Positions 1 to 8,439 of a DNA stretch of 64,000 nucleotides are shown here, in pieces. The first letter of the stretch is position 1. Every line of letters begins with the position of its first letter. Both the position numbers and the translations under genes were made by a program. A model generated the notes under the pieces. The model was not told where the DNA came from, searched no databases, and was given only the letters and a program-made list of their open reading frames with translations. The DNA comes from JBGTCD01 sp041749015 (lineage in GTDB: Bacteria > Bacteroidota > Bacteroidia > Cytophagales > Cyclobacteriaceae), in the NCBI GenBank assembly GCA_041749015.1, contig JBGTCD010000104.1, forward strand, positions 18,123-82,122, written 5' to 3'.

Positions 1-1431
1 CGTGTCATTGATCACATACTCCTGGATTTCCTGATCAAGATCGCTGAATACTTGTTCCCGATCATTGATTGAGATGGTGCTCTTATACCCCGCCTCAAGT
101 TTTCTATCCTCACCAAAAGGCTTTTCATAATCTACCTGAATGAGGTATTGCTCATTGAATCTTGGCTGATCAAATAGCTGATTGACCTGATTTTGAGGCA
201 CCAAATTATTACCGGCATCAAAAAAGTCCTGATCAAAAACCTCTAAAGTTTCCTGCTCATCTCTGGAAAAGGAAAATTGACTGAATAGTTTTTGACCTGT
301 GGTGTCGATATTTAGGGAATAGTTTAGCCCGGCTTCAATATTGGTGCGGTTTTGCGTCTCATCTCTGTTTCTAACGTAAAGACTGTCCTGCGCTCTGTTG
401 ACATTCTGATGCCGTATATTATAAACACCGTCTCTTGTTCCGTTTCGTATATTTGAACTAAAGAAAACGCCCAGGGCACTATTTTCAGTCATATCTACAT
501 CAAATCCAAACCGGACCATGTTGGACTCATCATAATTTTCCATATAGTTATCCTGATCCAAAAATCTGGAACCATTACCAACCAGATTTTCCCGGAAGCT
601 TTCGCTTTCCCTGAAAAGTTGTCTGAATTGATAATTATACGCCCCATAAAAATTCCACGCCCCTTTACGGTAATTCATATTAATGCCACCAGTATATTTA
701 TTTCTGGTACCAATCGATCCATTAATCTGGCCATTAAATCCATCAGCCTGATTCTTTTTCAGAACCAGATTGATAATCCCACCAGTACCCTGAGCATCAT
801 ACCTTGAAGATGGGTTGGTGATCAGCTCAATTTTTTCAATACTATTGGCTGGGAATTGCTCCAAAACAGACTCAACACCATCTGCCATCATGTTAGTGGG
901 CCTGCCATTGATGTAGATCAAAATGTCACCACTACCGCGCATGGATATATTTCCTTCCTCATCTATTTGCACAGAAGGCAGGGTTTCCAATAGGTCTATT
1001 GCTGTTCCTCCTTCTGCAACGATAGAATTTGCTACGTTGAAGACCCGCTTATCAATGTCTGATTCAAATAATGGGGCTACCGCATCAATATTGACCTCTG
1101 TCAGTATTTCTGTATCAGGGCTTACTTTTATTTTTTTCAGGTCCAGGCCTGATTCAGAAACGACTATTTTGCGCCACCGATCTTTGTAACCAACATAGCT
1201 AATTCTAATCAGGTAGTTTCCCGGCTTTACATTAATATTAAATTTTCCATCGAAATCGGTGATGATGCCAGTCACCACACTGCTATCGCCAGGACTTAAA
1301 ATAGCGATGTTGGTGAATTCCATTGGATCTCCGGAGGCACCATCCAGGACCTGGCCTTTTATGAATGAATTCTGAGCAATTGAGAAATTTGAGAAAAGAA
1401 AAAAAGAAATGGTAATGAAAATGTACTTCAA
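1..1431 (-). CDS. TonB-dependent receptor / outer-membrane beta-barrel family protein, C-terminus cut by window edge
   Basis: The frame runs off the left edge with 477 codons visible. I chose a TTG start at 1431, because it gives a classic signal peptide (LKYIFITISFF..., ending near FSIAQN). After it comes a carboxypeptidase-regulatory-like beta-sandwich (residues about 25-105, with GDPMEFTN and the GxYxxRxSYxG-like stretch NYLIRISYVGYKD). A plug domain follows (about 120-220, with DLLETLPSVQID, RGSGDILIYINGRP and NPSSRYDAQGTGGIINLVLKK), then the first strands of the barrel. This matches the Bacteroidota family with an OMP_b-brl_3 type barrel rather than SusC, since no SusD partner is visible. 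The substrate is unknown. The gene is divergent from the VanZ-like gene at 1579, with about 150 bp between them. Confidence 0.88.
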   Translation of the reverse strand, partial: MKYIFITISFFLFSNFSIAQNSFIKGQVLDGASGDPMEFTNIAILSPGDSSVVTGIITDFDGKFNINVKPGNYLIRISYVGYKDRWRKIVVSESGLDLKKIKVSPDTEILTEVNIDAVAPLFESDIDKRVFNVANSIVAEGGTAIDLLETLPSVQIDEEGNISMRGSGDILIYINGRPTNMMADGVESVLEQFPANSIEKIELITNPSSRYDAQGTGGIINLVLKKNQADGFNGQINGSIGTRNKYTGGINMNYRKGAWNFYGAYNYQFRQLFRESESFRENLVGNGSRFLDQDNYMENYDESNMVRFGFDVDMTENSALGVFFSSNIRNGTRDGVYNIRHQNVNRAQDSLYVRNRDETQNRTNIEAGLNYSLNIDTTGQKLFSQFSFSRDEQETLEVFDQDFFDAGNNLVPQNQVNQLFDQPRFNEQYLIQVDYEKPFGEDRKLEAGYKSTISINDREQVFSDLDQEIQEYVINDT

Positions 1432-1578
1432 ATCGGATTAATTTTAGCTTTGTGTTGTACTTATTAGACCCTTTTTCGTACTAAATAGTTTGATAAGACC
1501 TTTTAATTTCTATTAGCGGTCATATATGGTTACAGGAAGTAAATGTTTAAACATCTTTAGCAATCCAGTTGCATTTAA

Positions 1579-1971
1579 ATGAAAGTCTTTTTCTTTTTAG
1601 CTCCCATAAAATCCACCGTTGTTATTCAACAATTGAATAAAAGTTATACCATACTATGCTTGATATGCTGGTTGTTGATTCCTTTAAATTCATGGTATTT
1701 TAGGCCATGGATATATCAAAACCATATCAATGAATACGGAATTCTGGGTTCCATGCCCAGTCTTTTATTTGTGGTGGTAATAACCTTGTTTTTTTGGACT
1801 CTAATGCGCAATACATATTATCATAAAATGATTCTAATAACGAGTTTGGCGGTGGGAATTATCTATGAAATACTTCAGAAAGACTTCATACCCGGTCATA
1901 CCTTTGATCCAGGTGATTTAGTCGCAACAGGTCTTGCTGGCCTGATTTTATTACCCTTGACAAAAAAATAA
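1579..1971 (+). CDS. small VanZ-like membrane protein
   Basis: A 130-residue protein with about four hydrophobic segments: residues 20-40, 58-78, 82-100 and the C-terminal 110-127. The C-terminal stretch EILQKDFIPGHTFDPGDLVA resembles the VanZ-family signature, where an E..Q..IPGR segment precedes a D..D..AN..G helix. VanZ homologues are inner-membrane proteins of mostly unknown function outside glycopeptide resistance; no resistance role is implied here. The gene stands alone between divergent and convergent neighbours. Its TAA stop forms the first base pairs of a perfect hairpin terminator shared with the opposite-strand gene. Confidence 0.6.
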   Translation: MKVFFFLAPIKSTVVIQQLNKSYTILCLICWLLIPLNSWYFRPWIYQNHINEYGILGSMPSLLFVVVITLFFWTLMRNTYYHKMILITSLAVGIIYEILQKDFIPGHTFDPGDLVATGLAGLILLPLTKK

Positions 1972-1996
1972 GCCTGGTATGTGTTTACCAGGCTTA
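1969..1996 (-). terminator. hairpin terminator of the PepSY-like gene, overlapping the VanZ-like stop codon
   Basis: A perfect 11-bp stem (TAAGCCTGGTA at 1969-1979, TACCAGGCTTA at 1986-1996) has a 6-nt loop. Read on the minus strand it is followed by a run of T (plus-strand A at 1962-1968), so it should terminate the gene at 2019-2357. On the plus strand it is followed only by A residues and would be a weaker stop. Confidence 0.75.
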
Positions 1997-2018
1997 AAAA
2001 TCCTTGAATACTAAACCC

Positions 2019-2357
2019 TTATTGGGTCGAAGAATCCTTTGATTTACTCCATTTTTCTTTTTTGATAAGCTTTCCGTTAGCATCAAATTTATACTTCATT
2101 TTCTCATCTCCACTTTTAACCTTGAACTTGTAGATTTTGCCATCATCTTTTTTCACCTCATAGGCTTTCATGACATGGGCTTTTTCTATGCCATTTTCCT
2201 TCATAGCAGTCATCACTTTGGCAGGCACCTTGTCCATTGAGACTTCTACCGATTCATACTTCTTGTCTTTGGCCTCCATGGCCTTTTTAGCGGTCTGCGC
2301 AAATCCTATGCTGCATACCATTACGGCCATTAATGCGCTCAAAAATATCTTTTTCAT
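2019..2357 (-). CDS. secreted PepSY-like (putative beta-lactamase-inhibitor-like fold) protein
   Basis: A 112-residue protein. Residues 1-20 are a signal peptide (MKKIFLSALMAVMVCSIGFAQ). The mature part is small and Lys-rich, with the repeat-like PepSY pattern of a helix (VPAKVMTAMKENG) followed by beta strands (KIYKFKVKSGDEKMKYKFDANGKLIKK). Such proteins are common periplasmic or secreted small proteins in Bacteroidota with no known activity. The gene is monocistronic with a strong terminator at 1969-1996. Family assignment is by pattern only. Confidence 0.65.
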   Translation of the reverse strand: MKKIFLSALMAVMVCSIGFAQTAKKAMEAKDKKYESVEVSMDKVPAKVMTAMKENGIEKAHVMKAYEVKKDDGKIYKFKVKSGDEKMKYKFDANGKLIKKEKWSKSKDSSTQ

Positions 2358-2459
2358 AGCGTTTGGTTTTAAATGAAATAATATTGGTTATACCATAACT
2401 TACGAGTCAAAGTGGTTAAGGTTATAAGATCTATTTCGCCATTAACAATGGATAAAGGG

Positions 2460-2831
2460 TCATTTCACCCTTTTTGAGGCATATGGCACCGCATTATCCA
2501 GCAAAATAGCCTCCTGCAAAATATACTTTATAGCCTCCAAATCAATATCAGAAGGCTTGATAAAACTTATGCTTTTAACCTGTTTTCTACCTTTAGATTC
2601 TAATAAATTGGAGGTATCTGAAAGTTCATTGCCTCTTGTAAAAGCCCACTCTACCCCACCCTTTTTGAGGGGATTAAGATAGCATATCCAGGACTTCCCA
2701 TAATAAAAGGGCAGTCCATAACTGGATTTAACATGTGTTCCAGGGTGATCCAGGATCCATTCATGCAAAGTAACCAGGATAATCTTTTGTTCTCCTTCAT
2801 ATTTATCAAACCATCCAGGGTCAAAGTTCAT
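2460..2831 (-). CDS. DUF1801 / YdhG-like domain protein
   Basis: A 123-residue cytoplasmic protein without a signal peptide. The pattern of an N-terminal helix pair followed by THVKSSYGLPFYYGKSWICYL, then a strand with the aromatic-rich EWAFTRG, and a C-terminal helix containing SDIDLEAIKYILQEAI, is that of the DUF1801 (YdhG-like) fold. The biochemical role is unknown. The SPFH gene at 2954 is divergent, with about 120 bp between the two starts. Confidence 0.7.
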   Translation of the reverse strand: MNFDPGWFDKYEGEQKIILVTLHEWILDHPGTHVKSSYGLPFYYGKSWICYLNPLKKGGVEWAFTRGNELSDTSNLLESKGRKQVKSISFIKPSDIDLEAIKYILQEAILLDNAVPYASKRVK

Positions 2832-2953
2832 TAGGGTAAATAGTAGGTGATCATCAAATACATTTTTACAAAATTAATATTTCATATAAATCAAGGAGTA
2901 TGGCAAAATATTTGTATGCATGCATACTAAAGTATTCACTAAAATTCTGTGTT

Positions 2954-3727
2954 ATGAAAAAATTAATTCCTCTATTGTTGATTTTTGTAATGGTTTCAGG
3001 CTGTATGACCATCCGCCAGGGTGAAGTTGGGGTAAAACGAAAATTCGGAAAACTTGACCAAAGAGTGTTGGGTCCTGGTTTTTACGGATTTAACCCTATT
3101 TCCAGTACTATCCTGGTGGTACCAGTCCGGACCGTGAACCGTGAAATAGTACTGCGCCTACCGAGTAAGGAGGGATTAACCATCAATTCAGAGATTTCAA
3201 TCCTATATAGCCTCCGAAAAGACGCAGCCCCTTTAGTATTGGAAGACCTTGGTCGCGGGTATGAGCGTACCGCAATTATCCCGGTGTTTCGCAGTGCTGC
3301 TGCTGATGTTACCTCTAATTTTATGGCTAAAGACATGCACTCCGGACAAAGGCGGGAAATTGAAGTCCGCATCATGGAGCGGATGCAGGAAGTGTTGGAG
3401 GAAAAAGGATTTATTATTGAAAATGTTCTGCTAAAAAGCATTGAACTTCCCAATGAATTGTCAAGAGCAATAGAGCGTAAACTGGAAGCTGAGCAGGAGT
3501 CTGAGCGCATGGAGTACGTACTTATGCGGGAGAAGAGAGAGGCCGAAAGAATCCGGATACAAGCCGAAGGTACCCGTGAGGCGCAAAAAATCCTTTCTGA
3601 GGGCTTAAGTCAGGAAATTATTCAACTGCGCAGTATTGAGGCTTTTAAAGAACTGGCCAACAGCCCTAATGCTAAAATCATCATCACCGATGGCAAAGCA
3701 CCCTTCCTAATCCCGGGGTTAGAATAA
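2954..3727 (+). CDS. SPFH/prohibitin-family lipoprotein
   Basis: A 257-residue protein, starting at the ATG at 2954 rather than an upstream frame extension at 2900. This start gives a lipoprotein signal MKKLIPLLLIFVMVSGC with the lipid-modified Cys at 17. The SPFH/band-7 domain starts at once (GEVGVKRKFGKLDQRVLGPG) and runs to about residue 190. It is followed by a charged coiled coil (KLEAEQESERMEYVLMREK...) and the EGTREAQKI segment typical of prohibitin/HflC relatives. SPFH proteins form membrane-bound ring assemblies. A lipid anchor in place of the usual N-terminal TM helix would put this one outside the inner membrane. It has its own terminator at 3751-3777. Confidence 0.85.
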   Translation: MKKLIPLLLIFVMVSGCMTIRQGEVGVKRKFGKLDQRVLGPGFYGFNPISSTILVVPVRTVNREIVLRLPSKEGLTINSEISILYSLRKDAAPLVLEDLGRGYERTAIIPVFRSAAADVTSNFMAKDMHSGQRREIEVRIMERMQEVLEEKGFIIENVLLKSIELPNELSRAIERKLEAEQESERMEYVLMREKREAERIRIQAEGTREAQKILSEGLSQEIIQLRSIEAFKELANSPNAKIIITDGKAPFLIPGLE

Positions 3728-3750
3728 TTTATTCGAGATTAATAATGCAA

Positions 3751-3777
3751 GGCTGTTACATTGGTAGCAGCCTTTTT
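3751..3777 (+). terminator. rho-independent terminator after the SPFH gene
   Basis: GGCTGTTAC (3751-3759) pairs with GTAGCAGCC (3764-3772) across an ATTG loop, with one T-G wobble, and five T follow. It lies between the SPFH gene and the convergent deacetylase-like gene. Confidence 0.8.
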
Positions 3778-3799
3778 ATTTGTTTGAGACTTGATCTAT

Positions 3800-4702
3800 T
3801 TAGAAATACAACTCCTGGGCCAACCTGAAAGTATTGGCATGTGCTTCAATAATATGGCGGAGCGATTCGGAATACCCCCCTCCCATACTTACCGCAATTG
3901 GAATACCATTGTCTTTTGCTCTCATCAGTACTGCCTTATCTCTGGCTTTGCATCCGTCCAGTGTTAACGACAGCCTGCCCAGTTTATCAGAGGCTAATAC
4001 ATCAACCCCCGATTGAAAAAAGATAAAATCAGGCGCAATCTGGTCAATGAGTTGATCCAGATGATTATTGAGTAATTTGAGGTAGGTAGCATCACCTGTT
4101 TTGTCAGGCAATGGGATGTCAAGGTCAGATTCTTCTTTGTGAAGGGGATAGTTATTGGCCCCGTGCATGCTAAACGTAAATACCCTTGGTTCATTCTTGA
4201 ATATCTCAGCGGTGCCATTGCCCTGATGGACGTCCAGATCAATGACCAAAATTTGTTTTGCCAGACCCTGGTCGAGTAAATGCCTGGCACCAATGGCAAT
4301 ATCATTGAGAAGGCAAAACCCTTCACCCCTATTAGTGAATGCATGATGTGTACCTCCGGCAATATTCATGGCCACCCCAAACTCCAAAGCAAATATGGCG
4401 CACTGAAGGGTGCCATTCATGATGGTAATTTCCCGATTCACCAGCTCTGCCGACAAAGGAAAACCCGTTTTTCTCTCTTCTATACGGCTCAATCTAAGTC
4501 CTTTGAGCTTTTCCCAGTATTCATGATCATGCACCGCCAGGATTTTGGAGGTTTTAAGGGGTTCCGGTCTGAAAAAATTGGTTTCGACGATGGTGCCTTC
4601 GTAGAGCAATTGCTCAGGCAAGAGGTCGTACTTCTCCATTGGAAACCGATGCTTTTCCGGTAAGGGGTGGTTATAAATTTCAGACCAGGCTATCTTGAGC
4701 AT
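3800..4702 (-). CDS. histone deacetylase family (class II-like / AcuC-like) hydrolase
   Basis: A 300-residue protein covering a complete deacetylase domain. Visible active-site elements are the paired histidines in GGTHHAF, the zinc-binding DLDVHQGNGTA motif (Asp and His ligands), the second zinc Asp in FFQSGVDVL, and the GGGYS loop carrying the catalytic Tyr. In bacteria such enzymes remove acyl groups from small amines (acetylpolyamines, acetoin metabolism) or from protein lysine; the substrate cannot be told here. It is followed 29 bp downstream of the secreted gene at 4732 on the same strand, so the two may be co-transcribed with the ABC transporter upstream. Confidence 0.9.
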   Translation of the reverse strand: MLKIAWSEIYNHPLPEKHRFPMEKYDLLPEQLLYEGTIVETNFFRPEPLKTSKILAVHDHEYWEKLKGLRLSRIEERKTGFPLSAELVNREITIMNGTLQCAIFALEFGVAMNIAGGTHHAFTNRGEGFCLLNDIAIGARHLLDQGLAKQILVIDLDVHQGNGTAEIFKNEPRVFTFSMHGANNYPLHKEESDLDIPLPDKTGDATYLKLLNNHLDQLIDQIAPDFIFFQSGVDVLASDKLGRLSLTLDGCKARDKAVLMRAKDNGIPIAVSMGGGYSESLRHIIEAHANTFRLAQELYF

Positions 4703-4731
4703 GCCATGTTAACATCCAATCCCTAGCATAG

Positions 4732-5187
4732 TTATGGCAGTAATTCTGCCTCGGTAAGGCGGTACATCAGGTCGTTTTCTCTGGACTCTATCAGTGTTAG
4801 CTTGCCCTTCAGGGTGATCTTTTTTTCTGTAAATGGCACAGGCTTTACAGAAAATACCTCTGCTACAGTCTCCGGACCTGCTCCACCGCAAAAAAAGCAG
4901 GTAGCAAGCGGCAAGGCCGACAATACAAAGTGTTGATGGGTCTTACCATTGGTAAGCGGATAAATATACCCATCCAGGGTGACCACTTTTCCATTTAAGG
5001 TACGGGCAGCATTGGGAAACTCAGGTTTCAGCTCCTTGCCTTTATCCTTATCTGGGCCAAAGGATGGCGCAATATTTATTTGTTTCAAGGCTGGCCAGTC
5101 CGTTTCAGCCGATTGTGTGTTACCAGTAAGGGCAATACAAAAGGCCAAAATTACGATATAAAACTCCCTACTAAAATTTATATTCAT
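4732..5187 (-). CDS. secreted DUF3299-like protein
   Basis: A 151-residue protein. The ATG at 5187 gives a signal peptide (MNINFSREFYIVILAFCIAL...). The mature protein has a beta-rich core: LNGKVVTLDGYIYPL, then FVLSALPLATCFFCGGAGPE, then ITLKGKLTL. This follows the DUF3299 pattern of an OB-like fold with a DGYxxPL strand and a Cys-containing loop. The CFFC pair is reminiscent of a metal or redox site, but no function is established. It starts about 15 nt after the ABC transporter stop, suggesting an operon with it. Confidence 0.6.
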   Translation of the reverse strand: MNINFSREFYIVILAFCIALTGNTQSAETDWPALKQINIAPSFGPDKDKGKELKPEFPNAARTLNGKVVTLDGYIYPLTNGKTHQHFVLSALPLATCFFCGGAGPETVAEVFSVKPVPFTEKKITLKGKLTLIESRENDLMYRLTEAELLP

Positions 5188-5202
5188 TTTCCAAATCAAA
5201 AC

Positions 5203-8200
5203 TCAGGCCCTTTTGTTTTTCCTCTTAAATCCGCTTGTGGTTACAAGTATCCTCCTGAATACATCAAAATATAAGGTGCCAAAGAGGATCAGGGTCATCA
5301 TCCAAATCACTAAAATATTAAAGTACACCGTATCAAAAACCTTACCTAAAAATGGCTTACCTGGTGCGTAAAATTTGGTGCGGAACTTTAGCGGGTGGCT
5401 TGGATTATGTTCATTAAAATATGCCGCAGAAACCTTTTGCACCAAACGGTCTTCGTCCTGAATAATCCTAACCGTTGACTGGGCCCCGGTTACAGCATTT
5501 TGGACCGCTTCATTCTGATACTTGAGTTTGAGCGCTACCACATCTATCCCTTCCGCTTCCAGCTCCTCGAGATAAGCTTCTTTGCGTTCTATTCGCTGGA
5601 GATATCTGATGGAATAAAAGTTTTTGAGGTCCCCAAGCCATTCACCGGCTTTCTGATAGATAAACAGGTCAAAATTTTCAGGCGTAAGCTCATTGACCAA
5701 TTCAAAGGGCTTGTCAGGATGATATTTAGCTTCCTTAATAAATTCATTTTTCAGCAGCCTTAACTTAGGTCCCAGCACCTTATTCTTTTCATCAGCATTG
5801 CTATTGAGATTTTGAAAACAGAATGAAAGTTCCGATTCAAGCCTAGGAATAAGATATACCTTTTTATATTCTGCCATGGCAATGCTTTGATCATGCTCAA
5901 AAAATAAACGTTCGAAGCTATTATCCCTAAACTGGGTGACCATAGAGGCCTCGAATGCCCATCTTGAAGCCATAAACTCACCAATCAGCGGGACACCTTC
6001 AGGGTTGGTAACCTTTGGGTGAAACTTATCAAAATTGATTACCACACCCGACAGTATCAATTGGGGGATCAGTAATATTGGTATCAGAATATAAATGGTC
6101 ACTGCCGAATTGAATGTAGCGGAAACGTTAAGGCCCAGAAGGTTGGCAAAACAAGCCGTGGAGAATAGAATGAGCCAATACCGAAAGCCCATTTCGTAAA
6201 GCTCCAATACATAATTGCCAATAAGCATGAACAAAAAGGTCTGAACCGCCGAAATCAAAAAGAGTATGGCAATTTTTGACAGCAAATAACTGCTGCGGCT
6301 AAGATGGAGAAACTGCTCTCGTTTTAGAATTTTTCGATCTCTAAAAATCTCCTCAGCACTTACCGTCAGACCCAGAAACAGCACCACAATAATGCTCATA
6401 AAAAAGTATACCGGAATATTGTCATTATGGTAAAAAGAATAAGTTACTCCCTCAGATCCTGCCACTGCATAATATTTGACCAAAAGGCTGATGAATAGTG
6501 CCAGCAGAGGCGCCTGAATGAGGTTAATGACCCAGTACTGCGTGTTGGATAGTTTGGAAAGCGCATCCCGTAAACTAAAAACCCGCCATTGTCTAAACCA
6601 CCCCGGAATCTTTTGAATACCGTGCAAGGGGGTATCCACTGTATTAATTTTACGGGGGGTTATATGTTTATTATAAAACTCGTACCATTGGGCAGGAGAT
6701 ATTTTCCGGGTTTGAGTAAGGCGGCCATACTCATCCACTACACGGGTGTCAATAATATTAAAGATTTGCTCTGCACTGATATTTCCACATTCAGGGCATA
6801 CCCCCTGCATGCGGTTGGCAGCATTGATGCGGTCCTTAAAGTATTCTAATGCCTCTACCGGATTGCCATAATAAATCTGCCATCCGCCGGTATCGAGGAT
6901 GATGAGGTCGTCAAATAATTTGAAGATGTCTGATGAGGGCTGGTGAATGACTACAAAAATCATGGTGCCCCGCATGGAAAGCTCTTTCATAAGGTCCATG
7001 ATATTTTCTGAGTCCCTTGAAGAAAGCCCGGAGGTTGGCTCATCCACGAATAACACGGTGGGCTCTCTTAGCAGTTCCAAACCAATATTGACCCGCTTTC
7101 TTTGACCACCACTAATGGTTTTATCCATGGGCGAACCCACTTTTAAGTCTCGTATCAGCCCTAATCCAAGGTTTCGTATTACGATGTCTACCAGTTCTGT
7201 GAGCTCCTCTTTGTTATAATCACTAAAGCACAGCCTGGCAGCAAAATACAGATTCTGGAATACGGTAAGTTCCTCAATCAGGAGATCATCCTGAGGGATA
7301 TACCCAATCACCCCTTCCAGTTTCTCGGGGTCTTCATGAATGGATATCCCGTTGATTTTGACATATCCTGAAGAAGGCCTTTCGGAACCATTGAGTAAAT
7401 TAAGTAAAGTGGTTTTTCCGGATCCACTGGACCCCATAATGCCGACCAGTTTGCCTCCCTCCTCAGCAATGTTGATATTCTGAAGCCCTAGCTTTCCATC
7501 CTGAAAATGATAAAACAGATTTTTAGCTTCAAATGAAATCGCCGTTTCCTGTTCCCTCCTTAAATAATTGGTAACGATCTGGCTATAATAGATGGTCTCA
7601 ATCTTGTTGCCTTTGATGGTACTGCCATTGGGCAATACATATATTTTCCTGCTTTTGAGGTTAGTACCATTTAAATTTAAAGTACTGATTCCTAAGTATT
7701 TAATAAAATACGTTTCAATTGATGGTACACGCAATACGGCTATGAGTCCGGTTAGATTTTTTGAAACCATTCTTGGTCCCTCGATGTCATTTTCCCCTGA
7801 TCCTTCATCGACAATCAGGATGGCATTGGAGGAGAGGTCTTCAGGGTCCAGACCCATTACAAACTGCCGGACATCCATGATGACATTTCTGTTTAACTTA
7901 AGGGATTCACCGATATAAAAAATAAGGTTGTCCTGCCTTTCAGAAATGTCTCCATCAGCATAGAGCAATTCTACTATTTTAATGACCAGAAATACTTTCT
8001 GCTGTTTGGTCAGGGCCTGATTCATCTTTTTTGTGATGTTGATCACCTGCCCCCATTCCTCCAAAAAGGCTTTGGTATTATCATCAACCGTTTCCTCTAT
8101 ACCGGCCCCTGCCACTACTTCTACAGGGATTTCGGTATTGTATTGGTCAAAAAGATTGAGGTAAAGAGGAATAGAAGCCTGGTCCACATGTACCATGAGA

Positions 8201-8295
8201 AAGTCTGAAATATTAGCCCTTTCAGCTTCAGTGACCCGCTCTCTCGCAACAATAGAGAATAATCTGATTATGGCTTTGAGTAATTCCTCGCTCAT
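5203..8295 (-). CDS. ABCG/White-type ABC transporter, fused ATPase-permease, with TerB-like N-terminus
   Basis: A 1030-residue protein. Residues about 1-150 look like a TerB-like helical domain (VARERVTEAERANISDFL, YADGDISERQDNLI). Residues 180-240 are a beta-rich FHA-like segment ending in KIYVLPNGSTIKGNK. The ATPase covers about 255-480: Walker A G288-SSGSGKT, signature SGGQRKR near 395-401, Walker B VLFVDEP near 414-420, and the H-loop in VIHQPSSD. A CPECG motif near 500-504 follows. The ABC2 permease has about six TM helices (about 590-780 and a last one near 990-1010), with a large extra region between 800 and 970. The ATPase-before-permease order is that of ABCG exporters. The substrate is unknown. 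Confidence 0.9.
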   Translation of the reverse strand: MSEELLKAIIRLFSIVARERVTEAERANISDFLMVHVDQASIPLYLNLFDQYNTEIPVEVVAGAGIEETVDDNTKAFLEEWGQVINITKKMNQALTKQQKVFLVIKIVELLYADGDISERQDNLIFYIGESLKLNRNVIMDVRQFVMGLDPEDLSSNAILIVDEGSGENDIEGPRMVSKNLTGLIAVLRVPSIETYFIKYLGISTLNLNGTNLKSRKIYVLPNGSTIKGNKIETIYYSQIVTNYLRREQETAISFEAKNLFYHFQDGKLGLQNINIAEEGGKLVGIMGSSGSGKTTLLNLLNGSERPSSGYVKINGISIHEDPEKLEGVIGYIPQDDLLIEELTVFQNLYFAARLCFSDYNKEELTELVDIVIRNLGLGLIRDLKVGSPMDKTISGGQRKRVNIGLELLREPTVLFVDEPTSGLSSRDSENIMDLMKELSMRGTMIFVVIHQPSSDIFKLFDDLIILDTGGWQIYYGNPVEALEYFKDRINAANRMQGVCPECGNISAEQIFNIIDTRVVDEYGRLTQTRKISPAQWYEFYNKHITPRKINTVDTPLHGIQKIPGWFRQWRVFSLRDALSKLSNTQYWVINLIQAPLLALFISLLVKYYAVAGSEGVTYSFYHNDNIPVYFFMSIIVVLFLGLTVSAEEIFRDRKILKREQFLHLSRSSYLLSKIAILFLISAVQTFLFMLIGNYVLELYEMGFRYWLILFSTACFANLLGLNVSATFNSAVTIYILIPILLIPQLILSGVVINFDKFHPKVTNPEGVPLIGEFMASRWAFEASMVTQFRDNSFERLFFEHDQSIAMAEYKKVYLIPRLESELSFCFQNLNSNADEKNKVLGPKLRLLKNEFIKEAKYHPDKPFELVNELTPENFDLFIYQKAGEWLGDLKNFYSIRYLQRIERKEAYLEELEAEGIDVVALKLKYQNEAVQNAVTGAQSTVRIIQDEDRLVQKVSAAYFNEHNPSHPLKFRTKFYAPGKPFLGKVFDTVYFNILVIWMMTLILFGTLYFDVFRRILVTTSGFKRKNKRA

Positions 8296-8439
8296 TTCCC
8301 TATTTCTGAATCGGTGATTTTAATCCCTTAAATTAGAAAATATTAAGATGTATAATACAAATCCCTTTATTTGTTTGAAGTATTTTTCATGCTCAATATC
8401 ACGGCAGCCACCTTTTGCCTTGATAATTTTTAAAAATAA

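Noticed and set aside
1579..1971. Glycopeptide-resistance role of the VanZ-like gene
   Set aside because: No other van gene is present, and VanZ-like proteins are widespread without resistance function.
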